DNA from: Ctenosaura bakeri
Taxonomy: Eukaryota > Chordata > Lepidosauria > Squamata > Iguanidae
DNA: 64,000 nt
Assembly: GCA_948474755.1 (NCBI GenBank)
Contig: CAOLHI010004227.1
Location: 62,001-126,000 of the forward strand
Direction of reading: 5' to 3'
Part shown: positions 54,331 to 64,000 of the stretch, piece by piece
Position numbering within the stretch: position 1 is the first letter of the stretch
How the letters are laid out: every line of letters starts with the position of its first letter
Position numbers and translations under genes: made by a program
Notes under the pieces: model-generated
Told to the model about the DNA's origin: nothing
Seen by the model: only the letters and a program-made list of their open reading frames with translations
Databases searched by the model: none

Positions 54331-57300
54331 TTAATAGCCCTTTTTACAGGAAAAGGTCCCAAACGAGGGGAAATTTTTTAGACGGAGAAGGAGAGGAAAT
54401 GTTCTTAGAAGAAAGGAAAACCAAATCCCCGGGCTGGTAAAGGGGATTAGGCTGCCGTTTACGGTAGCGAAACGTTTTAACTTTACGGATGCTATAGCAT
54501 CTGAGACGGATTGCCAAATGCCAGAAAATTTAAACCCCAAACAGAAACAGAAGGAGGAGCGGGAAGAGAGGGGAGGGGGGGGAAAAGGGGAAAAGGAAGG
54601 AAAACCGTAAAATCTTTCAAAGGGGGGTTTCCCCGTAGAGGTATGAACCGCAGAATTGATGGCAAACTCAGCGAACGGAAGGGGCGGAGAATCTTCTTTT
54701 AAAAAACAAAACACCTAAGAAATTGTTCAAGAGATTTGTTAACACCTTTGGCCCTCTGTTTGAGGGTGATAAGCACTGCTGAGTTTCTGAGTGACTCCCA
54801 GGGTTTTCAGTAGACAAGTCCAAAACTTGGAAGTGAAAATTTGGGTCCCCGTCCGAAATGATCACCGAAGGTAGTCCGTGAAGTTTCCATACATGATTAA
54901 CGAACAGGTCAGCCAGCTGGTCAGCAGGGGGTAGTTTCTTTAGAGGCACAAAATGACATTGCTTGGAAAAGTGATCAGTAACAACCCAAATAACATGAAA
55001 GCCGTGTGAAGGGGGAAGAGACACGAAAAAATCCCATGCGATACCGCCCCCAGGGGCTAGCAGGCGCAGGCAGAGGTTGCAGGAGCCCTTGAGGTTTAGA
55101 TGTGGGCGACTTAGAAACGTTGCAAGTGGCACACTGTTTAAAATGTAAGTTTCACGGAGGGGTTTAATCCAGGCCACCAAAAAAGGGGGGAATCGCATGC
55201 AATGTCTTCAAAAACCCAAAATGCCCAGCGGGTTTGGAATCATGATAACGATGAAGTACCTCTGCGGGCCCCCAAACGTAGACCTTGGTGCCAAAAAAGG
55301 GGAGATTGTAAAACCCTTTTCTTTTTTCCTTTTTGCCGGTAGCCAGGAGTCTGCATGCGCTGCATGAATGATAGCATCGCGGAGAGCGGAGTCACAAAGA
55401 GAGGAGGCAGAAAGCCTTGTTTTTTGCTAATGCACGAGTAGTCACTTGAGAACCAGAGAGGAGGCAGGAAAAAAGGTATTGGAGGGGGAGGACGTAGCGG
55501 GGTTGGGGGGAAAAACGGGAAGTCGGAGGGGGTCCGCCAGTTGGTTAGTTCGGCCAGGTTTGAAAAAAATTTTTAAAGGAATCTCTGGAAAAATTCAGCC
55601 CATCTCCCCTGTTTAGGGGAAATTTTCTTAGCAGACTGTAAGGCTTGCAAATTCCTATGATAAAGTCCAAACTTCAAAGGGGAGTAAGAACCCCTTCAAG
55701 CAAATGACGCCAAGAGGACAGCGCAAAATGGATACCCTTTCCTTTTTTCTCCCAAATAGGCCAATTAGCTTGTTGAGGGGAAAATTTTTTGAAATGAAAG
55801 CACAAGGCCTGAGTGCTCCTGTGGTGTCATGTTGAAAAAGAACGGCTGCCATGGCAAAGTCCGAAGCATCCGTTTGCACAATGAATTGCTTCGTACTGTG
55901 GGGAAAAAGGAGTAAGGGCTCAGACGTAAATTTAGATTTCAAATGGTCAAACGCCGATTGACACTAGGCGACCAACAAAGTCTATGCGCCTTGCCCGCAG
56001 TGGATCCTTTAGGTTTCCGTAGAAGGTTGGTGAGTGGAAGCGTTATGGCAGCAAAATCCTCAATAAAGTTCCGGTAGAAGTTCGCAAAACCAAGAAATTG
56101 CTCAGTTTTTTCACAGTTTTAGGGACGGGCCATTGCAAAATGGAGTTAATCTTCGAAGGGTCCATTTTAAGTGAACAATCTTGAATCCTATATCCCAAGA
56201 AAATAAAATTTGGGGGTGTAAAATTGGCATTTAGATAGATTAACCACGAGGTTGTTATCTAAAAGCCTTCGTAACACTTCACGAACCAATGACACATGAG
56301 ATTCCATGGAATCTGCGTAAATTAAAATGTCATCCAGATAAATCAAAACCCCCCTGATACAACAAGTCATGGAAAATGGTGTTAAAAAACATTTGGAACA
56401 CAGATGGCCCCGATTGTAAGCCAAAGGGAAGAACCGTCCATTTAAAGTTACCTAAGGAGTTGCAAAGGTGGTGAGCCCTCAGAGCCCCGGGTCCATTCTA
56501 ACCCTTTATGAAAAGCCTCTTTAAGATCAAGTTTGGTGAAATATTTTCCTTGAACAAGATGGTCCAAAACAGTCCGTATCAGAGGTATGGGATAACAATT
56601 GGAGGAAATAACCTGGTTTAAAAGCAAAAAGTAGTTAAATTGGGCTCGGATCCGCGCTGGGATCTTTTCTCTTTCGGAAGAAGACAGGACTCGCCGTGGG
56701 GGCTGTAGGGGCTTGATAAAGCCGCGAGCCAAGTTTTTATTTAGGAACTTTTTGAGAGCAAGGAGTTCTTTTTTGGGTCATGGGATAAATTTTCGGTTTA
56801 AGGGGGGCCCCGTTTAACTAATTCCAGTTTACAGTCAAAGTCCGTGTGGGGAGGCAATTTGTCAGCCTCCCTTTCGTGGAAAGCCTTTTGGAAGTCTCGG
56901 TAGTGTGAAGGAATTTGTTGCAATTCTTAAGGGGAATCAAAAGTTTTCATCTGAAGAGGACATAGTGCCAGCAGTCCAGTTTATCTGGGGGGTTTTATTC
57001 AAGACCCAAACGATTCCCCAAAACCAATTTGAACTGCATCGCCTTGGGAACTAGAAAGATCTGTAATTGTTTTTGTCCATTTGAAATGAGATGGGCTTAG
57101 TGATTTTTTTTAAATTTCTCCCCCAGTCATTGAGGTCCCATCCATTTGCGTTTAAATTTTATCATTCCAAAAGGGGTCATAAAGAGTTTTCAATTGTTTG
57201 GCCAATTTGGGGTGTAACAAACTTCTGGAGCAGCCAGAGTCAAATTTAAAGCCCTATGTACATGCAAAGTCCCATCGCTGCCACTAATCGCAACCGTGGC

Positions 57301-57400
57301 GTAAAAAGGGGGAAATTTTGGGTACTTTTCAGATGTTCCCGCCGCTTGCCAGTCATCGCAGTCAGGTTTAGAATCTCCATCTATGTCAGATGAGGACGAA
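54331..57400 (-). pseudogene. Ty3/gypsy Pol (protease, RT, RNase H, integrase), multiply frameshifted
   Basis: Order on the minus strand: protease with D-S-G at 57,241-57,233 in a broken frame; RT from about 56,730 (LLNQVISSNCYPIPLI, YFTKLDLKEAF) with YLDDILIYA at 56,340-56,314; RNase H with FIVQTDASDFAMAAVLF (about 55,880-55,830); integrase with WDFFVSLPPSHGF, VVTDHFSKQ, DGDPNFHF (about 55,045-54,840); then FAINSAVHTSTGKPPF near 54,665. RT before integrase marks Ty3/gypsy rather than copia. The protein would process itself and copy and insert the element. At least eight frame changes or stops separate the pieces, so it is long dead. Confidence 0.88.
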
Positions 57401-58640
57401 GAGGTGGTTTATATCGGGGAAGGAGTCTCCTGTCGCCGCTGCAGGGTCCTTAGAAGTGCGTCTAAGTGGTTGTTTGGCGGCCGCTGTCTGATGTGTGAAT
57501 TCTATATCCTTTGGGGGCTGCTCGTGCTCCCTTAGTCCCAGTCGGAGCTTGGTTTCCGCGGCAGGTGTTGGCGAGGTGGCCCGGTTTTCCACAGTTAAAG
57601 CACATGCCCAAACGGAGGGTTTGTTTCCCTTTCCTCAGCATTGAGGACGGTGGGACCGCGAGGTTGTTTGTTTTGGCACGTCTTGTCTTTGTCGGTTCAG
57701 CTGAACAGTCTGGGTTATGCCTTCCATTTCAGTAGCTAGTCTGACCCAACCTAGCAGGGTCTGTGGGTTGGGGCCCGCATTTTGCACCCCTGTAGAATAT
57801 CAGGATTTAGTCCATCTTTGTATAACTCAATTAGAATTTCATCACTCCACGGGACTTTGGTGGCCAGGTTTTTAAATTCACGGGAATCGTTCCCCCCATC
57901 GTTCCTGCCTTGTTTCATTCGTTTCAGTTGATATTTGGTGTTTTCCAATAAATGGGGGTCTTTAAAGCGTTCCCCCAGATGGTTTCCCCTGAAGAGCTGC
58001 AGATTTTCCCTTCCGGGGGGGGAGTGATATGGTTCGCTACCCAGTCTGCTGCCAGTCCTTTCATCCTCTGGCTTAGGTATCGAATTCGGGCCGGGTTTAT
58101 CCCGAAATAGATGGCCGTGATAATCATGAAATTGTTTGCCATAGTCAAAAAAAAGGAGAGTTTCTCCCCCTTCCCGTTGAAGGTCGCTTTCAGGTCTCCC
58201 ACATTTCTGAGTAACAGTGGCGCTGGCGTGTGCCCTGTTGGTTGCTGGGGGGGCCAGGGGTGCCTGCCGCCGAGACAGCCGCTCGTGGTTCTCCTCCTGG
58301 TGATCTCCCTGTCTGCGAGGGACGGGGTGCGGGATCTCGCGTAGCATGGTCTTGAGTTTGGTATCTCCTCATCTTTTCTTTCCAGTTCGGTTTCCATTTG
58401 CTTTATCTCCTCCAAAAGGGATAGGTCTTTTGCTGATGTATCCCATCTGGCCCCCCTTTTTGCGTTGTCTCAATGACGTATGTGGCTTTTCTCCCCCGAC
58501 CCAGGTTTGGCCGCTTGTGGGGGGGTTTTCCCTAGCCTCGGTCAGGCGCAATTTTTTTGGTATCCAGGGGCACTTCAGTTTCTGTAGCTCCATCAGATTC
58601 TGCAGGAAACCTTCTCTTTTTCAGTAATCGCTGGTCCATC
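57401..58640 (-). pseudogene. Ty3/gypsy Gag of element 2
   Basis: Probable start MEEIKQMETELERKDEEI at 58,415. A proline-rich linker is followed by a capsid-like region (FFLTMANNFM; RYLSQRMKGLAADWVANHI; ERFKDPHLLENTKYQLKRM), then FKNLATKVPWSDEILIELYKDGLN. The zinc knuckle CFNCGKPGHLANTC is intact at 57,601-57,561 (C-x2-C-x4-H-x4-C). Two or more frameshifts lie near 58,000-58,200. This is the counterpart of the gag at the left window edge, but the residues differ enough for a separate lineage. Confidence 0.85.
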
Positions 58641-58674
58641 AATTGGTGCATTTTTTGAAAGGATTCTAGCTTTC

Positions 58675-58982
58675 TGTCAGGAACAGATTCACTCTTACAC
58701 GGATCAACAAACTTAATAGAAAATTTATTGTAACATAGTAAGGGATGCTGTCTTCAGACGTTAAAGCTCGAAAATGGGAAAGTTTTCCCCCCCCCTTACA
58801 TTTAACAGACAGTTTCTCCTAAGATAGTTGTAAAAAAACAAAAATCATCATGCCAAATGGTTCCTTTGAAATTCCAGCCAGAAGGAATGGTTTTGGGGCC
58901 TGGGAATAGCTAACAGCCTACTATCACTATTTCCTCAGTCTACTGCTATCCTAAAACAATAAAACATGGAGGACTCCCGACA
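58675..58982 (-). mobile_element. 5' LTR of Ty3/gypsy element 2
   Basis: 308 bp, TGTCAGGAAC...CTCCCGACA on the plus strand, so TG...CA in both readings. Minus-strand features are CATGTTTTATTG near its start and TTAAGTTTGTTGATCCG near its end. The pair with 53,797-54,097 defines a 5.2-kb element. A 5-bp target duplication is not clear. Confidence 0.88.
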
Positions 58983-59560
58983 GGAATGGAAACTCCCAAG
59001 CACAAGCAATAGCAATGTGAGAGGCAGGGTAACCTAGTGGGATCTTTTACCCAGTGTTTACAGAGTCAGGCCAAGCCAAAAGCCAAACAAAATTGTACAA
59101 TAAATGATTTTATTGAAAGAAAGTCTCACGCAGCAATGCAATCACTCACACACTCACTCAAGACCTATTAAAAAGCAAAAGAGAGGAAACTGCATGGGGG
59201 AAATTTGAAGGGGTGTGCTGGGGTGATACTGCACCTTTGTCCTGAAGTCCTTGGTCCGGGGGAAAAAGAGAATGGGGCTAGCACAGGGGCTGGGGATCCT
59301 AACAGATGGAGCAAGGGTTCTGGGATGACCGGGGGTGATCCAAAGAACCACTCAAAAACTGGCACTATTTGTGGGGGAAAGGGGCCTGGGGGGATAATCC
59401 TTCCCTGGGGAAACAATGGGGCAGTGGGCATGAAGTCCACACTGGTAATTTCCTTTGTGTGATGGCATTACAAAGTGTTGTAAACCAGGTCTTTGGCTGT
59501 GTTAGTTTGTGGTGTGACTCCATGTAAATGGTCCTCGCCTGATTTGTCAACTTGGGGCAG
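58983..59560 (-). mobile_element. LTR-B copy 2, right piece
   Basis: AAGCACAAGC...AGCAATGTGAGAGGCAGGG and GTGGGATCTTTTACCCAGTGT...CAGAGTCAGGCC are the reverse of 8,740-8,815 in the solo LTR, and the minus-strand AATAAA-like signal region (GATTTTATTGAAAG) corresponds to 8,685. Beyond about 59,170 similarity to the sibling fades (U3), so the right limit is uncertain. Confidence 0.6.
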
Positions 59561-60120
59561 CACGTAATCCCCTCAACACGCTAATCCCTAACACACTAAT
59601 CCTCAGCTGTGGACCCTTTGTTTATTGTGGGTTTACACTTCTTGAGGTCTCCTGGGCTCTGACTGGGGATTTTACGGGCCTGACCTGGTTTTCAGTCTTT
59701 TGACCATTGCTGCCTATGTGCCCCTTCAGGGTGACCTTCAGGCACATTTAATCATATTTTAATATCAAAATTGTAGACCCCAGGGTAGGGGTTTTTTCCC
59801 GTGGAGTAACAAGGCCATTATTCCTTCCACAAGACAGTGCCTGATTGTAAACCTATAGCTACAATAGGATGAGAAGTGAAATGTAGTCATGGTTTCTCAT
59901 GAGCCACATGACAACCCACATGTAACAGAAAGGAACAATTGTTTTTAAAAATTGGCAGCTCTGGGGTCTGCCAAAGGGCCTGATTGGCTGGCAGGCCCCT
60001 GGGCACACAAACATCACAGCATAAAGCTATGCACGCACCAGAGGCTGCCTGTGCCTGGGGCAGCTGCCTGTGCCCATTCAGGCTGCCTCTCTCTGCAAGA
60101 TAATCTCTATTCTTTTGATT
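59561..60120. other. No gene recognised; may include U3 of LTR-B
   Basis: No coding signal; a tight CTGCCTGTGCC repetition lies at 60,045-60,075. Confidence 0.4.
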
Positions 60121-60121
60121 T

Positions 60122-60390
60122 GAGACTGGAGGGTAAGGGTTGGGAATTATTGAGACTGGACTAGAGATTGGACTTGAAAGTCCCTTGCAGGACTCAAGTC
60201 TGAACTTGAGGGTAGATAATTGAGACTGGACTAGAGGCTGTTTTGGGTTTTTTCAAGTGCCTTGTTGCAGGACTTGAGACTTGACTTGAGACTGCAGGAT
60301 GCAGAATTGAGACTGGACTGGAGGCTGTTGTTATTGTTGTTGTTGTTAAGTGCCTTCCTTGTTGCAGGACTTGAGACTTGACTGGCAGGT
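60122..60390. repeat. Imperfect tandem repeat, about 70-90-bp units
   Basis: AATTGAGACTGGACTAGAG recurs at about 60,147, 60,219 and 60,306. GTTGCAGGACTTGAGACTTGACT occurs at 60,265 and 60,362, and a (TTG)n run is in the last unit. Confidence 0.7.
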
Positions 60391-60461
60391 ACAGTCTTCT
60401 TGAGATTTCAAGGACAGCTGAAAGATTCTTTTGCACAGCTTCCTTGCAAACCTCTTTCATA

Positions 60462-60675
60462 CACAATTCTGGGGTTTGTAGTTTTACAAGGTGTCATATA
60501 GTCTTCTCTGCCAAAGTGTGCTGGTGCATCAGCAAACTACAAACCCCAGGATGCCATAAGGAGCTATCCAAAGAAAATTCAGTTTTGACCTGGATTATCT
60601 CTGTACTGTAGTATTTACAGTACACAGGCAGGAAAATGTGGGATTAATCCACGTTTTCCTGCTAGTGCAGGAAGG
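60462..60675. mobile_element. Palindromic MITE
   Basis: TTCTGGGGTTTGTAGTTTT at the left and AAACTACAAACCCCAGGAT at 60,533-60,552 are inverted. A second inner hairpin TGGGATTAATCCACG lies at 60,640. The end GGAAGGGCCTT fits a Harbinger-type terminus, but the left end is lost. Confidence 0.5.
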
Positions 60676-60676
60676 G

Positions 60677-60837
60677 CCTTCATGTCATTTTTGATCTGGG
60701 GAGATCCTGAGGCAAGACTATGACAATTGTCCTGGCCAGATTTCTTCAGAGGGAGGTTTGCCTTTGTCTAGGCTTTTGCCTAGAGTGTGAGAGTGTGTGT
60801 CTTGCTGAGAGAGTGTGTCTTGCCCAGAATTATCCAT
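60677..60837 (-). mobile_element. tRNA-headed SINE, copy 12, partial
   Basis: CTTCATGTCATTTTTGATC, TTGTCCTGGCCAGATTTCTTCAGAG and GAGAGTGTGTCTTGCCCAGAA remain, with a local duplication of GAGAGTGTGT; the head is missing. Confidence 0.7.
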
Positions 60838-61540
60838 CTTTCCTTTGCTTTTAAAACCCTTTTTTAAAAAAGGATTCAAAAGATTCAAGATTCATGAGAT
60901 TCGTGGATTCCCGGAATGTTCCAGGGATTTGGAAAATTCTGGATTTGTCCCATTTCTAATAGTGACTGCCTCTGCCAAATCAGTGGGAAGATATGTTGTT
61001 GACTTGCTGCTAATAGCACAGCTTGTGATGTAGAATAACCAGGGGTTGGAGGGTCCATATGCTGGCACTTCTTTATTAGCAAGGACAAAATCTGCCAAAT
61101 AAGCTTAGACTATTCCTTTTGAGTTTAGCAGCAATCTTCACTGTTTTGGGGGTGGGGAGAGATGTTTTCTAGCAATAATACATTTATGTGAACTACCCCT
61201 GTTATCATCAATAGAGTTTGAGGGTGGCTCCATCCAATGTTTGTTTGTTGTGAAGACAAAAAGTATAGAACCGGTTTATTGTTATGTATTGATATGATAT
61301 CAGTATCAATTTCTGCATGCATTTTTGACATATGAAGGGACTGTCACAAGGTGTGCCTGGGCTTCAAAATGTAGAAAAGGAAATGAAGGTTGCTTGGCAA
61401 TACATGCACATGTTCTATTTATATCCTATTAATTCAGGTCTCACTTCCAGACCCATATTGTGAACATAGGAATTCCCACTCCATCCTCTGGAAGTGCATT
61501 TTTTAAACAAATTAAGTTCTGGAAGCAAGCCCAGCTGACT
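60838..61540. other. No gene recognised
   Basis: Short opposed frames only. Confidence 0.45.
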
Positions 61541-61542
61541 GA

Positions 61543-61774
61543 GGCCATATCTGCACTATACTGTTATAGTGCTATTATTCTACTTTCAACGTCCTGTGGA
61601 ATTCTGGGGTTTGTAGTTTATTGAGGCCAAATTGCTCTGAGACTTCTAAAGGCCCCTCCCTAAATTGCAAACCTGAGACTTCTAATGGCCCCTCCCTAAA
61701 CTGTAAACCTCAAGATTCCATAGGATGTTGAAAGTGGAATAATAGCACTGTAACAGTGTAGTGTGGAAATGGCC
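61543..61774. mobile_element. Harbinger-type MITE, intact palindrome
   Basis: GGCCATATCTGCACTATACTG at the left and CAGTGTAGTGTGGAAATGGCC at the right are inverted copies. The inner arms (CTTTCAACGTCCTGTGGAATTC / GATTCCATAGGATGTTGAAAG) extend the palindrome. Same family as 31,333-33,171. Flanks TGA and AGA are a near-match rather than a clean duplication. A short internal duplication GACTTCTAAxGGCCCCTCCC occurs at 61,641 and 61,677. Confidence 0.7.
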
Positions 61775-62039
61775 AGAGTTATCAAAGTTTCTGACTATGT
61801 CAGTGTTCTAACAGAGACAAAGTTGGCTGATTTTGCAGCACAATATAATATTTTGATCTGAAATAAATGGTGGGTGATTTCTAAAAGAGAAGCACCATCA
61901 AAACTGTCTGTGGCACAGATAGCTGGCATCTCTCTGCTACTGAAAAGGATATTCTATGGTGTTGTGTTCTATGGTATTAGCATCCATCTCTGAATTCAAG
62001 TCTAATTCCAGATCTGTGAATGCATAGGAGGTAGAGATT
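61775..62039. other. Nothing recognised
   Basis: No repeat or gene signal. Confidence 0.4.
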
Positions 62040-62225
62040 ATAGAATCAAGGAATCACAGAGCTGGAAGAGACTGCAAGTGTTATTCTTTCAAAGCCTCTG
62101 CCATGCAGGCAGCCCATTCCACTGTTGAACAGCTCATATTTTCAAAAAGTCCTTTCCAATATTAAGATGAAATCTTTTTTCTTACACAGGAAGCCCCCAT
62201 CCTTTGATGACCTGCTACCTGACAA
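62040..62225 (-). mobile_element. CR1 3'-end fragment
   Basis: AATCACAGAGCTGGAAGAGACTGCAAG, CTGCCATGCAGGC, TCCACTGTTGAACAGCTC and AAGTCCTTTCCAATATTAAGATGAAATC are the reversed CR1 end. It is unrelated in orientation to the next CR1. Confidence 0.65.
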
Positions 62226-62559
62226 CTCACTCTTTTGACACTTCCAAATAAAGAACAAATTCAATTAATTTGTCAGGGCTTCTGTTCATCAGTTCTTCTT
62301 GCCTATGGAGGCTTGCTTGGAACTGCTTGCATGTACGTGCTGCTTGCAAAGTGAGCTGAGGCAGGGAGGAAGGCACTAAGCCAGCTAAGAGACTTTTTAA
62401 GCAGCATATGCACACTACGTAACAAGTGAGCCACCGAAAGTCCTTCATGCTCCCTACAGTACAGTATAGGTTCCACTTCTCAACCAGTTCCATTTTCTGC
62501 CAGTGCTCTGGTCCCTACCAGTCAAATATGTGGGAGAAGCTTATAATTAGAATCCATTG

Positions 62560-64000
62560 GTTCTTTTTCATTGATAGAGTTGCAAGCTTGGTAGATGAAG
62601 GGAATGCTGTGGATGTAGTGTATCTTGATTTCAGTAAGGCTCTTGATAAGGTTTCCCACAATATTCTTGCAAACAAGGTAGTAAATTGTGGATAAGACAA
62701 TGCCACTGTTAGTTGGATTTGATATTGGTTGACTGTCTGAACACAAATGGGGCTCACAAACATAAATGGTTCCTCTTCATACTGGAAAGAAGTGACTAGT
62801 GTGGTGCCACAGGGCTCAGTGCTATTCAACATCTTTATCAACAACTTGGATGATGAACTAAAAGGCATGCTCATCAAATTTGCAGATGGCACCAAGTTGG
62901 GAAGGACAGCTAATACCCCAGAGAACAGGATCAGAATCAAAATGACCTTGACAAATTAGAGACCTAGGGCAAAACTAACAAAATGAATTTTAACTAGAAG
63001 AAATGTAGGGCCATGTGCACTTGGGAAGAAAGAATAAAATGCATAGATATGGAATGGGTGACACCCTGGCTTGTGAAAAAGGATCTGGGAGTCTTAGGAC
63101 TTTTCCGCACTTTGGGGGGAAACGGGGCAGTCCGTTACTCACTGGACTGGCACGCTCCCCCCCGAAGATCCACGCCGATCCGGAGCAGTGCGTGCCTGCG
63201 CTACACACTCTCCGGAGATGAAAATGGAGGCTTCCAGTTGGTGGAGGCTCTCCATCAACCGGAGAAGCTCGCCAGCCAGAAGCCTGCCCCCGGAAGATCT
63301 GCAGCCTCATGCTGGCGCAAGCCTGCCAATATACACTTAGCGCAGCAACGGACTGGGGCACGCTGGGCTATTGAAAGTCCTCTTTTAATCGGTCTTTCAA
63401 TAGCACGGCGAACCACCAGTTCTGGGCGTTCCGGAGCGGACTGAAGTCCGGACATACATTAAGTGGTCCAGACCCAGTTCGCCCCCAATTGCAAACATCC
63501 TCGCTGGAGGACGTGCCACCCCATTTTAAAAATAAAATGCAGAAAAGGCCTTAGTAGACCACAGTCTGAACATAAGTTAACAGTGTGCTAAAAAAAACCA
63601 ATGTGATTCTAGGTTGCATCAATAGGAGTATAATGTCAAGATCAAGGCAAATAATACCACTCGGTCTGCTTTGGTTAGACCTCACCTGGAATCCTGTGTC
63701 CAGTTCTGGGCACCACAATTCAAGAAGGATATTGACAAGCTGGAACATGTCCAGAGAAGAGTGACCAAAATGGTAAAGGTCTGGAAACCCTGTCTTCTGA
63801 GGAGCGGCTTAGGGAGCTAGGTATGTTTGTCTTGCTGAATAGAAGGTTAAGAAGTTACATGGTAGCCATGTTTAAATATTTGAAGGGATTTCATCTTGAA
63901 CATGGAACGAGCATGGTCTCTGTAGGACATGGAGCAATTGATTCAAACTGCAGGAAAAGAAATTTCACCAAAAGATCAGGAAGAATTTCCTGATGATGAG
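62560..64000 (+). pseudogene. CR1 LINE fragment, cut by window edge and carrying a MITE
   Basis: RT pieces: VDVVYLDFSKALDKVSHNIL (62,610-62,670), VPQGSVLFNIFINNLDDEL (62,797-62,855), then FADGTKLGR at 62,878-62,905, where the catalytic FADD has become FADG. The CR1 block KDLGVL...DHSLN is interrupted at 63,097-63,550 by a Harbinger MITE. After it the C-terminal region (CINRSI-like, [10 protein letters not shown]) continues to the window end in broken frames. Unlike the copy at 9.8 kb, part of the RT core is still here. Confidence 0.85.
63097..63550. mobile_element. Harbinger MITE, 454 bp, perfect TTA target duplication
   Basis: The left end is GGACTTTTCCGCACTTTGG and the right end AAAATGCAGAAAAGGCC. 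TTA lies at 63,094-63,096 and 63,551-63,553, and the CR1 sequence reads through (GGGAGTCTTA / TTAGTAGACC) with TTA once. Its right 120 bases align with those of the 9.1-kb Harbinger element. Internally it has an 11-bp perfect hairpin, GCTATTGAAAG at 63,367 and CTTTCAATAGC at 63,394. It is GC-rich against an AT-rich host. It has no transposase. Confidence 0.88.

Noticed and set aside
61543..61774. Clean 3-bp target duplication for this MITE
   Set aside because: Flanks read TGA and AGA, so only two bases agree; the family call rests on its ends and its relative at 31.3 kb.
63013..63444. 143-codon plus-strand frame
   Set aside because: It runs from CR1 into a GC-rich MITE; high GC lowers stop frequency, and the frame crosses the insertion boundary.

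Overview
This 64-kb window looks like nuclear DNA from a non-avian reptile, most likely a lizard-type squamate. The evidence is the mix of repeats: a 5S-rRNA-headed SINE, at least a dozen copies of a tRNA-headed SINE with a CAACAA-type tail, CR1 elements ending in ATTCTATG repeats, an L2 LINE ending in (ATT)n, a non-mammalian L1, Ty3/gypsy and Ty1/copia retrotransposons, PIF/Harbinger elements, and Tc1/mariner-like MITEs. I found no exon of an ordinary host gene, no structural RNA gene and no CRISPR array. The window reads as intergenic or deep intronic sequence full of mobile elements of different ages, several nested in one another.

Layout. 1-1.66 kb: 5' end of a Ty3/gypsy element on the minus strand (gag remnant and LTR), cut by the window edge. 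1.7-9.8 kb: SINEs, small DNA transposons, a solo LTR, and three-fold nested insertions. 9.8-11.2 kb: internally deleted CR1. 14.87-23.95 kb: the most interesting object, a 9.1-kb PIF/Harbinger-type element with 18-bp terminal inverted repeats. It carries a two-exon DDE transposase (+), a convergent three-exon Myb/trihelix gene (-), and a divergent five-exon second trihelix gene (+), plus a related minisatellite in one intron of each of the first two genes. 24.4-26.96 kb: 5' half of a Ty1/copia element. 31.2-33.4 kb: an old L2 piece split by a Harbinger MITE that is itself split by a younger L2. 37.8-38.8 kb: an unclassified TIR element with a purine-rich core. 42.95-49.77 kb: a nearly complete L1 (minus) with intact ORF1 and lightly damaged ORF2. 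53.7-59.5 kb: a complete but decayed Ty3/gypsy element (minus) inserted into an older LTR. 60-64 kb: MITEs, SINE pieces and a CR1 fragment holding a 454-bp Harbinger MITE with a clean TTA target duplication.

How parts relate. The Harbinger MITE at 63.1 kb shares its right end with the 9.1-kb element, so that element or a close relative is its likely source of transposase. The transposase cuts and joins DNA, and Myb/trihelix partners of Harbinger elements are known to bind the ends. A second DNA-binding protein in the same element is unusual. Within the Harbinger element both trihelix genes keep exact intron phases despite a few stop codons, so decay is recent. Motifs, TIRs and target duplications were read directly; family names come from knowledge of the families and were not checked by a search.
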